Source: an uncultured Rickettsiales bacterium (GTDB lineage: Bacteria > Pseudomonadota > Alphaproteobacteria > Rs-D84). From it: a DNA stretch of 28,262 nt. Made by a program: the position numbers and the translations under genes. This document shows, one piece after another, positions 7,181 through 15,159 of the stretch; position 1 is the first letter of the stretch; every line of letters starts with the position of its first letter. The stretch is taken from the NCBI GenBank assembly GCA_900549365.1, contig UROD01000004.1, positions 1 to 28,262 on the forward strand, written 5' to 3'. The notes under the pieces were generated by a model. It did not search any database, had not been told where the DNA came from, and was given only the letters and a program-made list of their open reading frames with translations.

Positions 7181-7768
7181 CTATTTTTTCCATTTCCATT
7201 TAATGGTTGATTCTGTGCCATGCACCAGACGACTGATATTTTCACGATGACGCCACAGGCACAGCAACCCCATTGCCAAGAATGCAAAGCCCGTCTGTGT
7301 CCCAATAACAAACCCAAATATCGGCATCAGGCAAAATACAACAACCGCACCCAACGACGAATACCCAGACGTCAACGCCACAATCAACCATTCGATTCCA
7401 CATATCACAAACGCCGCCGGACTGATTGCCAAAATTGTACCAAACAGCGATGAAATCCCCTTGCCCCCGTGGAAACGCAACCACACGGGATAGCAATGTC
7501 CAACAATCGCCGCAAAACCACACCATGCGGCAAACGCGTCACCACCAACAGCGCGACCGATAAAAACCGCCGCAATGGCCTTGGCCATATCTAATAACCA
7601 CACCACGCCCGCCATACGCAGACCACCCACGCGCATAACGTTTGTTGCGCCAATATTGCCACTGCCCACCTGACGCAAATCACCCTTGCCCATCAGGCGT
7701 GTGAACACCAATCCCATTGGAATTGAACCCAATAAATACGAAATAATTATCGCAAATACGTACATCAT
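7181..7768 (-). CDS. plsY: Glycerol-3-phosphate acyltransferase PlsY
   Basis: 195 residues, the normal length. PlsY transfers the acyl group from acyl-phosphate to glycerol-3-phosphate in the inner membrane, the first step of phospholipid synthesis. The three cytoplasmic family motifs are visible: GSGNIGATN (about residues 36-44), the phosphate-binding GHCYPVWLRFHGGKG (about 90-104), and RHRENISRL near the C-terminus (about 173-181). Hydrophobic membrane segments separate them. The C-terminus is basic (KWKWKK). ATG 7768 follows an AAGGA site. The gene is divergent from rpsT with only 73 bases between them. The acyl-phosphate-forming enzyme PlsX is not in the window. Confidence 0.95.
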   Translation of the reverse strand: MMYVFAIIISYLLGSIPMGLVFTRLMGKGDLRQVGSGNIGATNVMRVGGLRMAGVVWLLDMAKAIAAVFIGRAVGGDAFAAWCGFAAIVGHCYPVWLRFHGGKGISSLFGTILAISPAAFVICGIEWLIVALTSGYSSLGAVVVFCLMPIFGFVIGTQTGFAFLAMGLLCLWRHRENISRLVHGTESTIKWKWKK

Positions 7769-7779
7769 TTTATTTTTCC

Positions 7780-7807
7780 TTGATTTTATGTTTGTTTTTT
7801 ATAGAAT
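7780..7807 (+). promoter_or_regulatory. rpsT promoter
   Basis: TTGATT (7780-7785) and TAGAAT (7802-7807) are separated by 16 bases, about 35 bases upstream of the rpsT start and inside the short plsY-rpsT divergent region. Confidence 0.55.
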
Positions 7808-7841
7808 AGCAGGAAACTTGACTAAATAAAAGGAAAATAAA

Positions 7842-8102
7842 GTGGCAAATCATAAGTCATCTGAAAAAAGAATTTTGGTCACGACAAAGAAAAACGCCGT
7901 GAACACCGCCCGTCGCAGTGCTGTTAAAACCGCTACGAAAAAGGCATTGGTTGCAATCGAATCTGGGGACAAGGCCGCAGCAACATCTGCCGCACGTGCC
8001 GCAGAAAGCAAGATTATGAAATCCGCCGGCAAGGTTATGCCAAAACAGCGTGCCGCACGCAAGATTTCTCGTCTGGCGAAAAAAGTTTCCAAAATGGCAT
8101 AA
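7842..8102 (+). CDS. rpsT: 30S ribosomal protein S20
   Basis: 86 residues, standard length for S20, a primary 16S rRNA-binding protein. The sequence starts MANHKSSEKR and is rich in Lys, Arg and Ala (TKKNAVNTARRSAVKTATKKA), with the conserved KNAARRKSRLAKKV-like end seen here as RAARKISRLAKKVSK. The start codon is GTG at 7842, fixed by AAAGGA eight to nine bases upstream and by the family's MANH beginning. It is a single-gene unit with its own promoter and terminator, as is usual for rpsT. Confidence 0.97.
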   Translation: MANHKSSEKRILVTTKKNAVNTARRSAVKTATKKALVAIESGDKAAATSAARAAESKIMKSAGKVMPKQRAARKISRLAKKVSKMA

Positions 8103-8124
8103 TGCCATAATGGCAAAATATATC

Positions 8125-8148
8125 AGCGCACATTTCTGTGCGCTTTTT
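8125..8148 (+). terminator. rpsT terminator
   Basis: AGCGCACA (8125-8132) pairs with TGTGCGCT (8137-8144) over a TTTC loop and is followed by TTTTTG. It may also stop minus-strand transcription from the glycine-rich gene at 8167. Confidence 0.85.
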
Positions 8149-8166
8149 GTTGTTATCTGAAAACAT

Positions 8167-9141
8167 TTAACCAATTCTATAAATTTTTACATATCCATCT
8201 GATGTATCACTGACGCCAGAACCACCATTGCCCCCTTTGACAGATGTAGAGCCGATTCCCAGCCATCCCTTGGCGTTAATGCCACCACCGCCACCGCCAC
8301 CATATGACCAAACAGTAACCGTACCACATGTTGCGGACAAATTTTCACCCCCAGCACCGCCAACACCTGATGCAAAACTGTTTTTTGCTGTGCCACCTTT
8401 GCCACCGGACTCGTAACTGCCGCTGATACCCGCCTCTGCTGATAATAATCCACTGCTGGTGGGGGCTGCGCCACCTGCACCCGATGGCGCACCACCGCCA
8501 CCACCGGCACATACAAAAGATGCTGCACCGCTGCCACTACGCAAAGCACCACCCAGACCGTCTGTACCACCACCACCGCCGCCGCCACCACAATTTTGTG
8601 CCGCGCCGTTTGCATCACCCCCAGAACCACCAATACCACCAACCCCACCATCAGATGTTACAGATGTTTCACCTAGTAAAAACACACTGGTCATACCAGA
8701 ACTGCCGCCACCGCCACCAGATACCAAAACACCACTGGTATTAACAGACCCAGCATTACCATTTCCACCAACAAATGCCATTATATCTGTATTCTGATTG
8801 ACTGAAAAACTGTATGATTTACTGATGGCCTCTGCCCCTGCACCTGCGTTTGTTCCGCCACCCGAGCCGCCTGAACCACCTTTGACCTCTGCACGATAAC
8901 AACCTGGTGTCAAAGTTATTGTTTCGCATGTTCCAATTCCCGAAACCTGTGCCACCAAAGTTTCATTTCCAATTGTATATGTCCCTGTGGCTGTCTTGAC
9001 AACCAAACTGTGCGGACATTCGCCCAACACCGCGGCCGCCCAAAATTTTTGTCCTGATGAATTCATAACAGTTAACGCTGCACCTGACGGTTGAACCGCT
9101 ATTAAATTTATCGGCAAATCCCCAACCATCAAAACAGGCAT
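8167..9141 (-). CDS. Glycine-rich surface or fibre-tip-like protein
   Basis: 324 residues. A short N-terminal domain (about residues 1-85) ends with TCETITLTPGCYRAEVKG, then runs into a long tract of GG and GGGG blocks. The last blocks read GGNGGSG, and the protein ends DGYVKIYRIG. This matches the general pattern of Pfam Gly_rich (PF12810) domains, in which a beta-type entry strand precedes Gly-rich loops and a final G-x-V-x-I strand. Similar domains occur at phage tail-fibre tips and on bacterial surfaces. No signal peptide or membrane segment is visible, so how it is exported is unclear. ATG 9141 has an AGGGG site and lies 24 bases after the preceding minus-strand gene, so the two are probably co-transcribed and may form one structure. 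Confidence 0.8.
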   Translation of the reverse strand: MPVLMVGDLPINLIAVQPSGAALTVMNSSGQKFWAAAVLGECPHSLVVKTATGTYTIGNETLVAQVSGIGTCETITLTPGCYRAEVKGGSGGSGGGTNAGAGAEAISKSYSFSVNQNTDIMAFVGGNGNAGSVNTSGVLVSGGGGGSSGMTSVFLLGETSVTSDGGVGGIGGSGGDANGAAQNCGGGGGGGGTDGLGGALRSGSGAASFVCAGGGGGAPSGAGGAAPTSSGLLSAEAGISGSYESGGKGGTAKNSFASGVGGAGGENLSATCGTVTVWSYGGGGGGGINAKGWLGIGSTSVKGGNGGSGVSDTSDGYVKIYRIG

Positions 9142-9165
9142 AACCGTCCCCTATACATACAAATA

Positions 9166-9684
9166 TTACTCATTAAAATACAGCCACACATACCCAGATG
9201 GTGGCGCGCCAGCCGGCACAGACGTAGACACCGCCATAAAACGCGCATCGTCACCCGCCGCCACAGTCCCAGATTGCGTACCAACAGGCAACCGTCCAAC
9301 CGCGACCGTACCGGACGTTATGTTATCTGCATTTGTTGTGTCAACATCTTGGACATTTGCCAAACCAATTTGGCGTTTTGTAACATTATGCGGATTTTGC
9401 GCACTTTGAATATGGTCGTCGTACACCAATAAATCAGGTTTATTCAAAATATAGTTTGGCGCAGACGTATCTGTTTGATTCCAATCGGGTTGTACATTAT
9501 TATTTGGTTGTAATTGCAAAACTATTTTATCTACATACTCTACACTGGCGATATCACCATGTGCATCTTTCATTAAAATGATAAAATTCAACGCGACAAA
9601 CACGCACATGCCTGCGATAACACACCACATATACATGCGAATATTATGTCTTACCACTGCTAATACCATGGCGGCGGTCGGCAT
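9166..9684 (-). CDS. Membrane-anchored protein with phage tail-fibre-like repeats
   Basis: 172 residues from ATG 9684, chosen because AGGAG lies seven bases upstream; an 18-codon longer frame has no such site and would span the promoter. Residues about 10-37 are one hydrophobic segment (MYMWCVIAGMCVFVALNFIIL) preceded by basic residues, so the protein is probably an inner-membrane signal anchor with its bulk outside the cytoplasm. The rest carries motifs typical of phage tail fibres: DWNQTDTSAPNYILNKPDL, NPHNVTKRQIGLANVQDVD and ITSGTVAVGRLPVG. It ends SGYVWLYFNE. There are no phage structural genes nearby. Together with the glycine-rich gene downstream it resembles a two-gene fibre or adhesin unit; this is inference. 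Confidence 0.78.
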   Translation of the reverse strand: MPTAAMVLAVVRHNIRMYMWCVIAGMCVFVALNFIILMKDAHGDIASVEYVDKIVLQLQPNNNVQPDWNQTDTSAPNYILNKPDLLVYDDHIQSAQNPHNVTKRQIGLANVQDVDTTNADNITSGTVAVGRLPVGTQSGTVAAGDDARFMAVSTSVPAGAPPSGYVWLYFNE

Positions 9685-9709
9685 TGATTCTCCTATCCTA
9701 TTCATAGAA

Positions 9710-9738
9710 TTATTACAAATATCACCTGTACCCGTCAA
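9710..9738 (-). promoter_or_regulatory. Promoter of the tail-fibre-like gene pair
   Basis: On the minus strand, TTGACG (9733-9738) and TAATAA (9710-9715) are separated by 17 bases. This is a strong match just upstream of ATG 9684, and it separates this pair from the pilus genes. Confidence 0.7.
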
Positions 9739-9780
9739 GCGGGTTTATATATGGTTTAATTGTATGGTGTACATAAAAAT

Positions 9781-9802
9781 AAAACCGGCGTTTGCCGGTT
9801 TT
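9781..9802. terminator. Bidirectional terminator between secretin gene and tail-fibre-like pair
   Basis: AAAACCGGC (9781-9789) pairs with GCCGGTTTT (9794-9802) over a GTTT loop. T runs follow on both strands. On the minus strand it ends the TcpQ-secretin unit. Confidence 0.85.
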
Positions 9803-9807
9803 ATTTT

Positions 9808-11436
9808 TTAATTCAATGGTGCGCCCCAATGTTGCTGGATATTGCGTTCTGCGTCCATCGGGCTGACCAATACCTGTGGGGTCAAGATAACGACCAGTGT
9901 ATCACGCGTCGCCGTTGTTTCACGCGAACCCGACAACGCCATAAAGTCCGGATCGCCCAAGCCATAACGCGTATCATTATTGGTCTGCTTTTCAAACCCA
10001 GATACAACCAACATCTGACCAGATTCCATAATAACTTCTTGCATGAAACTACGTTCTTCAACCTCTGGCAACTGCAATGTAACCTCGCCAATGGTCTGGG
10101 TCGACATTTTCAGCAATTCACGAACCGACATACGGAACAGCAACAGAATCTTGCCATTTTCCAAAACGTTCGGCAACAACTGCATTGAAAAACCAGTTTC
10201 CAAATCGTCTTGATCAACCGTACTGGATTCAACCGTTGTAAAGTTACGTGATTCAAAACGTTTGATATAACCCGTGGTCTTGGTGTTATTGACCGGTGCA
10301 ACACGGTTGCTGCGGGTTGTGACGCCAACATTGGTTACCAACGATACCTTGCCCTGCTTTGCCAATGCCTCTATCAATGCGGTACTGCCTGCGGCACGCG
10401 CCAATGAACCATTCTTTATTTGGTCTGCGGTGTATGCACCCGCTACTTCCTTGCCGCCCACTGTGTGGGTTGCGCCCGTCAATGCCGATACAGTGTTTGA
10501 CAGAACAGCAATGTTCATGGAACTGGCCTCGGTCGTGGCCAAATTATTCTTTGGATTCGCAACAATGTTCAAACCCGACGCACTGTTAATTGCCGCGGCC
10601 AAGTTCAAACCAAACGCCGAATCATTAGATATAGAAACCTGCAAGACCTTGACGTCAATGGTCACTAACTGCGACAAACGTTTGTTCTGTCTGTTGATAT
10701 AATCGCCAACACGTGCCAACACCGATGGTGGTGCGGTAACAGTAATTGTGCCTAAACTGCGCGATACGGTGAAATCAGCGTTCTGGCTTTTACCAATAAT
10801 AGCAGATATCGCCTTTTCAATTTCGTCCCATTCTTTTAATGTAGATTCCAACGCAACCTGATTACCATCGTCGGTTTGAACCGCGGTCTGGTACGACACA
10901 TCTGTACCTAACGCATATAATGTAAATGTCTTGGTTTCTGTTTCATAGAATACAATCGACGCTTTGTCATAGTACCACAGCAAATCCAAATCTGTCGCCA
11001 CCTGTGACAACAGGCCTGATAATTTGCCCGTATACGCAACATTGATTGTCTTTTTCAATTTTTCAGAATTTACCTGACTGTCAATCTTGACTGGAATACC
11101 AGTTATTGAATGTACATCATTAGCAAATACTTGCAGTGTAACCGGCTCGTTCAACAAAATAGTAACGCCTGTATCAGTTTCAAATTGCGATGGCAAATTG
11201 TTACGATGTTCTAAAACTGTTGATTTGCTGCCCAACCATACGCCTTCGGACATAGAAACCGTATCGCCACTGGCAACCTTGGCCGTGGGATTTTTTGCCA
11301 TTTCAAACGCGTCGTATGCATTTATAAAATTCTGGTCGACGGTCGCCGCAACCTTGGCCGATTCACGTGCTGTACACGCCGCCAGCGCAACCCCCAGCAC
11401 ACTGAACATAAATAACATCTTGAATGATTTTGTCAT
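9808..11436 (-). CDS. Outer-membrane secretin lipoprotein, type IVb pilus (PilN/BfpB) type
   Basis: 542 residues. The N-terminus is a lipoprotein signal ending LAAC with Cys21 as the lipidated residue. An STN-like domain follows at about residues 100-170 (VTLQVFANDVHSITGIPV). N-type secretin domains come next (TIDVKVLQVSISNDSAFGLNL). The C-terminal secretin domain is recognised by QLLPNVLENGKILLLFRMSV, VEERSFMQEVIMESGQMLVV and RDTLVVILTPQV. Secretins form the ring-shaped outer-membrane pore for pili or type II-like secretion. The lipobox and overall pattern resemble the R64 PilN/BfpB group rather than PilQ. The start has a TAGGAG site. The gene lies 33 bases after the TcpQ-like gene in the same unit. 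ATPase, pilin and platform genes are not in the window. Confidence 0.9.
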   Translation of the reverse strand: MTKSFKMLFMFSVLGVALAACTARESAKVAATVDQNFINAYDAFEMAKNPTAKVASGDTVSMSEGVWLGSKSTVLEHRNNLPSQFETDTGVTILLNEPVTLQVFANDVHSITGIPVKIDSQVNSEKLKKTINVAYTGKLSGLLSQVATDLDLLWYYDKASIVFYETETKTFTLYALGTDVSYQTAVQTDDGNQVALESTLKEWDEIEKAISAIIGKSQNADFTVSRSLGTITVTAPPSVLARVGDYINRQNKRLSQLVTIDVKVLQVSISNDSAFGLNLAAAINSASGLNIVANPKNNLATTEASSMNIAVLSNTVSALTGATHTVGGKEVAGAYTADQIKNGSLARAAGSTALIEALAKQGKVSLVTNVGVTTRSNRVAPVNNTKTTGYIKRFESRNFTTVESSTVDQDDLETGFSMQLLPNVLENGKILLLFRMSVRELLKMSTQTIGEVTLQLPEVEERSFMQEVIMESGQMLVVSGFEKQTNNDTRYGLGDPDFMALSGSRETTATRDTLVVILTPQVLVSPMDAERNIQQHWGAPLN

Positions 11437-11469
11437 TATTCTTTCTCCTACGGCAATGCACTTGCGCTT

Positions 11470-12384
11470 TTATTCTTCGGTTGTAGATATTACCAACACA
11501 CGGTTCCCCTTATAGAACTTGGCATATGGAACTGGGGTCGCACGACCAAAGTTACGAACCAACGCCGACGCCACATCAACAAAGCGTCCTTTGAATACTG
11601 CGCTGGCCTCTATCGGGTATTCACGTGATGTTGCCCAAACCAAATCCCAACCTTCTTTGTCGCACCAGTTTTGCAAAACTTCGCGCAAGGTCTGGCCATT
11701 GGCAACAACCCACGAACGAACCTGATCCGTCAGTTTTACAGATGGTTCTGCGTCCGCAGACGCGTTAACCGCAATTTCGCTGTCATCATCTGCACCAGCC
11801 AAAATATTACCCTTTTCATCAACCTTGTTCATGCCCATCTTGGCCGCGAATGCAGAATACGCATCGGCATTCTTGTTGCAATTTTTGCGACCACTGCGCG
11901 ACACGGCCAGAACACTGCCCCCATCATCTTCCAGCATTTCGCGATGCAGCAAAGGCATTTCAGAACCAGAATTGCATTCATCGTCAAACCCAACTGGGAT
12001 TTGTGTCCCGTGCAGCATATTTGCCCCACCCGACCAATCACCATAGCCGGCATTTGTCCCCAGATTGAAATTATTTTCAACAACCAAATCCGTACCAATC
12101 TTTGACACAATGCGAATATTGTCGGACTGTTTATCTTGGGCACATGCACCATCTTCGCATGCAACCTCTACGTCGGCATCAGAACCCGCAATTGGCCACA
12201 CCGGCACAGCAGTTGTTGTTTGCGTTTCTTCTGTGGTGTCTGTTTGCACGTATTGATTTTCATCAACCGTTTTGTCTTGGGAATAAAAAACCTCACTCGT
12301 TACAATCTGGGGCAAGGATTCTGCGGCAAAGCAATAGCCAGCCGCGGTTGCAAACATTGCGACAATAAAAATCTTGCGGAACAT
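11470..12384 (-). CDS. TcpQ/PilL-type secretin-associated protein
   Basis: 304 residues from ATG 12384, chosen because it follows AAAGGA and begins a clear signal peptide (MFRKIFIVAMFATAAGYCFA); a longer upstream frame would cover the promoter. The middle is acidic, Thr-rich and variable, with some cysteines. The last 80 residues match the TcpQ domain (PF10671 family): SWVVANGQTLREVLQNWCDK, GWDLVWATSREYPIEAS, then a fYkGNRVLVIST-like end. In type IVb pilus systems this domain partners the secretin in the outer membrane, which fits its place directly upstream of the secretin gene. It is the first gene of the unit. Confidence 0.85.
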   Translation of the reverse strand: MFRKIFIVAMFATAAGYCFAAESLPQIVTSEVFYSQDKTVDENQYVQTDTTEETQTTTAVPVWPIAGSDADVEVACEDGACAQDKQSDNIRIVSKIGTDLVVENNFNLGTNAGYGDWSGGANMLHGTQIPVGFDDECNSGSEMPLLHREMLEDDGGSVLAVSRSGRKNCNKNADAYSAFAAKMGMNKVDEKGNILAGADDDSEIAVNASADAEPSVKLTDQVRSWVVANGQTLREVLQNWCDKEGWDLVWATSREYPIEASAVFKGRFVDVASALVRNFGRATPVPYAKFYKGNRVLVISTTEE

Positions 12385-12427
12385 AAAATTTTCCTTTCCT
12401 GAATGATTTATCTTATTTATTGTACTT

Positions 12428-12456
12428 ATTATAACAATTTGACCGAATCTGTGCAA
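12428..12456 (-). promoter_or_regulatory. Promoter of the TcpQ-secretin unit
   Basis: On the minus strand, TTGCAC (12451-12456) and TATAAT (12428-12433) are separated by 17 bases. The -35 element lies within the first copy of the 18-bp direct repeat. Confidence 0.7.
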
Positions 12457-12504
12457 GACCAAATCGCACCCACACAAATTTATATTTGCAAGATAAAATC
12501 GCAC
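12452..12504 (+). promoter_or_regulatory. 18-bp direct repeat pair in divergent promoter region
   Basis: The copies at 12452-12469 and 12487-12504 agree at 16 of 18 positions, both reading TGCAAGA, two variable bases, then AAATCGCAC. They start 35 bases apart. One overlaps the -35 of the pilus promoter and the other lies where the -35 region of the plus-strand promoter would be. This suggests binding sites for one regulator of both units. Confidence 0.6.
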
Positions 12505-12518
12505 GAATCGGCAAAAGA

Positions 12519-12527
12519 TGTTATACT
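12519..12527 (+). promoter_or_regulatory. Extended -10 promoter of the suf-side unit
   Basis: TGTTATACT fits the extended -10 form (TG, one base, TATACT). No good -35 is visible; the second direct-repeat copy occupies that region, which would suit activator dependence. Confidence 0.45.
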
Positions 12528-12560
12528 GTCTGCGACAACATACAATTTTAGGGGACGCAT

Positions 12561-13106
12561 ATGCAAAACATATTGATTTTAAGTGGTATTTCTGTGGTGA
12601 TTATTATTTCTATCGTGATTGCGACATTGATTTTTGGCGTAAATCGCCGCGTACGCAATTTGGAAAAAACACTGACATATCAATACAATCTGATTGTTAA
12701 AATTCAGTCCGTGTTGAAAAACAAATCTGCAACAAACGCCGTTGCCGAACACGCAGAGGTTATTTATCAAGATTTGTTGCAACACCTGATTCCGATTATG
12801 GCGGCGATTGATGTTATGCCACGCGCAACCCCTGAACATCCACTGTGGCGTGCATTGGGTGGCATTTTGGACGAATACAACAAAAACCCATTTGTACTGG
12901 AAAAATTGCGTCGTTGTATTAAACTGGATTCCGAGGTTGCCCGCAGCGTCGACAACTATATGAACCGCGCAGATGCATTTTTACAGCATCTGACCGCCAC
13001 CGAACCAGAGGGGATTTTGTCTGCGACATTTACCGATGGTTTGCTGGGCCAGTCATTGACGTTCTTTGCACAGGCGCGCACGCTGGCGGCACAAAGTAAC
13101 GAGTAA
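12561..13106 (+). CDS. Membrane-anchored coiled-coil protein upstream of sufB
   Basis: 181 residues. One N-terminal membrane segment (ILILSGISVVIIISIVIATL, residues 4-23) is followed by a short basic turn and a helical, probably coiled-coil region (RRVRNLEKTL onwards). The remaining cytoplasmic or periplasmic domain is mostly alpha-helical, with no recognised motif. ATG 12561 is preceded by AGGGG. Its stop codon abuts the sufB start (TAA then ATG), so the genes are probably translationally coupled. A role linked to Fe-S assembly is possible from position only. Not recognised. Confidence 0.8.
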   Translation: MQNILILSGISVVIIISIVIATLIFGVNRRVRNLEKTLTYQYNLIVKIQSVLKNKSATNAVAEHAEVIYQDLLQHLIPIMAAIDVMPRATPEHPLWRALGGILDEYNKNPFVLEKLRRCIKLDSEVARSVDNYMNRADAFLQHLTATEPEGILSATFTDGLLGQSLTFFAQARTLAAQSNE

Positions 13107-14435
13107 ATGGCAAAACTGACCGAAAATCTTGTTCGTGAAATTTCCAGCATTCGTGGCGAACCCACGTGGTTAACCGATTGGCGCGTGGCGGCATTTCATG
13201 CATGGACAAAAATGCACGAACCTCATTGGGCCGAATTTGAATATGCCCCAATTGATTACGATGCCCTGAATTACTATAACGAGCCAACACCAATTGATAA
13301 TTCCGACCTGCGCGACACATATGACAAAATGGGATTACCAGAATCTGAAAAGCGCGCGCTGTTGGGCATGGCAACAGACACCGTTATCGACAGCCGTTCT
13401 GTGCATACATCGTACACCGCTGAATTAGAAAAATTGGGAATTATATTCTTGCCCTTTTCGGACGCTGTCAAGAAACACCCAGAATTAGTCAAACAATATT
13501 TAGGCACTGTTGTTCCTGCAACTGACAATTTCTTTGCCGCATTAAACGCTGCGGTATTTTCAGATGGCACGTTTGTATACATACCCCCACACACAAAATG
13601 CCCCATTGATTTGGCCAGTTATTTCAGAATTGAAACCGCAAAAATCGGTCAATTTGAACGCACCCTGATTATCGCTGACCGCGGCGCAGATTTGTCGTAT
13701 ATGGAGGGTTGCAGTGCCCCACGCCGTCCCAACCATCAACTGCACAGTGGGGTTGTTGAAATCATTGCATTGGACGACGCACGCGTTAAATACGCAACTG
13801 TTCAAAACTGGTATGCAGGCACGCCCGCACAGGGCAAAAACGTTGGCGGAATATTGAACTTTGTGACAAAACGTGGTCGCGCCGAAAAAAACGCAACCAT
13901 TGATTGGACACAGGTTGAAATCGGCTCTGCGATGACATGGAAATATCCATCGACAATTCTGGCGGGCGATGGCGCGCACAGTGATTTTTATTCGCTGACC
14001 ATCACGCGGGGCGCGCAACTGGCCGATACCGGAACGAAAATGATTCACATCGGCGACAACACCGTTTCAAACATCGTGTCATACGGCGTTGCAACCGATG
14101 CATCACAACAAACATTTCGCAGTTTGGTTTCATTTTCGGGTCACGGGGGTAAAAACGCATCAAAGTGCGACACGCGTATAATCGGCAACGATGCCACGGC
14201 AAATACACTGCCAACAATCATTCACACAAACGGCGAAAATACCCAGAGTCACGAGGCCACAACCGGTGCAATCGACGCAAATCAATTATTGTTCTTGATG
14301 CAATCAGGCATTGCAGAGGACGAAGCAATCGCCCTGATTATCGGCGCATCGGCGGCACCAATTATATCACGACTGCCGATGGAATTTTTGGTGGAATCAA
14401 AACAACTGATTCAGATGGCATTGGCAAAAAACTAA
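13107..14435 (+). CDS. sufB: Fe-S cluster assembly scaffold SufB
   Basis: 442 residues, somewhat shorter than the usual 470-500. SufB works with SufC (and normally SufD) as the scaffold on which Fe-S clusters are built in the cytoplasm. The hallmark YMEGCSAP is present with Cys202. The later conserved Cys (SKCDTR, Cys354) and His (SHEATTGAI, His382) correspond by eye to E. coli Cys405 and His433. Other family segments are KMIHIGDNTVSNIVS and LPTIIHTNGE. Relative to B. subtilis SufB there is an insertion of about a dozen residues after TVQNWYAG. Translation starts directly after the stop of the preceding gene without an obvious ribosome-binding site. No sufD, sufS, sufE or sufU is visible in this window. 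Confidence 0.93.
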   Translation: MAKLTENLVREISSIRGEPTWLTDWRVAAFHAWTKMHEPHWAEFEYAPIDYDALNYYNEPTPIDNSDLRDTYDKMGLPESEKRALLGMATDTVIDSRSVHTSYTAELEKLGIIFLPFSDAVKKHPELVKQYLGTVVPATDNFFAALNAAVFSDGTFVYIPPHTKCPIDLASYFRIETAKIGQFERTLIIADRGADLSYMEGCSAPRRPNHQLHSGVVEIIALDDARVKYATVQNWYAGTPAQGKNVGGILNFVTKRGRAEKNATIDWTQVEIGSAMTWKYPSTILAGDGAHSDFYSLTITRGAQLADTGTKMIHIGDNTVSNIVSYGVATDASQQTFRSLVSFSGHGGKNASKCDTRIIGNDATANTLPTIIHTNGENTQSHEATTGAIDANQLLFLMQSGIAEDEAIALIIGASAAPIISRLPMEFLVESKQLIQMALAKN

Positions 14436-14451
14436 GTACAGGAATATAAAT

Positions 14452-15129
14452 ATGCTGGAAATAAAAAATTTATCTGTATCACTGGACGGCAAAGCATTAT
14501 TGCACGACGTCAACATGACCGTGGCGCGTGGTGCGCGGCATTTGCTGGCGGGGTCAAATGGTTCGGGCAAATCAACATTGGCCGCCGTTATTGCCGGTAA
14601 CCCAATGTATCAAATTGACAGTGGTGAAATAATTTTTGACGGTCGCGACATCACCCACGAAAACGCGACAACGCGCGCATTGCTGGGCATATTTCTGGGG
14701 GCGCAAAATGTCCCTGAAATTCCAGGGCTGACAGTGCTGAGTTTTTTGAAGCATTCCGTCGCCGCGCACGCGCATTTCCAGACAGGTCGCGATTTATCAA
14801 TGGGTGAATTTTTGCAGACCTTGGAACGCGTCCGCACTGAATTAAATATCCCAAAAGAATGGCTGAATCGCAGTATCAACGTCGGTTTTTCTGGTGGGGA
14901 ACGCAAACGACTGATGCTGTTGCGTCTGAAAATGATTGCGCCTGCATTTGCAATTCTGGACGAACCAGATTCTGGGGCTGATGCCGATACCCAGAAAATG
15001 ATTGCGCAAACGATTCACGAAATGCCCGACACAACATTTATGTTTATCAGCCACCAGCCGACATTTACGTCAATGGTTGGCGCGTCTGATATAACAACTT
15101 TGTCTGGCGGCCATATTATGGTAAAATAA
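14452..15129 (+). CDS. sufC: Fe-S assembly ATPase SufC
   Basis: 225 residues, slightly short. It is an ABC-type ATPase that forms a complex with SufB and drives scaffold conformational change. The Walker A is GSNGSGKST (34-42), the ABC signature FSGGERKR (146-153), and the Walker B leads to AILDEPDSGAD (about 167-177); the DSG/AD form is typical of SufC. It lacks any membrane segment. It starts 16 bases after sufB with an AGGA site, and a 30-base gap leads to the next membrane protein. Confidence 0.95.
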   Translation: MLEIKNLSVSLDGKALLHDVNMTVARGARHLLAGSNGSGKSTLAAVIAGNPMYQIDSGEIIFDGRDITHENATTRALLGIFLGAQNVPEIPGLTVLSFLKHSVAAHAHFQTGRDLSMGEFLQTLERVRTELNIPKEWLNRSINVGFSGGERKRLMLLRLKMIAPAFAILDEPDSGADADTQKMIAQTIHEMPDTTFMFISHQPTFTSMVGASDITTLSGGHIMVK

Positions 15130-15159
15130 AAACACAGATAAAAAACGAAAGGAAGCAAA

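Noticed and set aside
8459..8797. Proline-rich plus-strand open frame
   Set aside because: It is the exact antisense of the glycine-rich gene; GGN codons read as NCC on the other strand. No ribosome-binding site.
8167..9684. Prophage remnant
   Set aside because: Only tail-fibre-like motifs are present. There is no capsid, terminase, portal, lysis or integrase gene, and the promoter and membrane anchor suit a host gene.
12384..12504. Longer N-terminus for the TcpQ-like protein
   Set aside because: It would place the promoter and the direct repeat in coding sequence and hide the signal peptide; the AAAGGA site supports ATG 12384.
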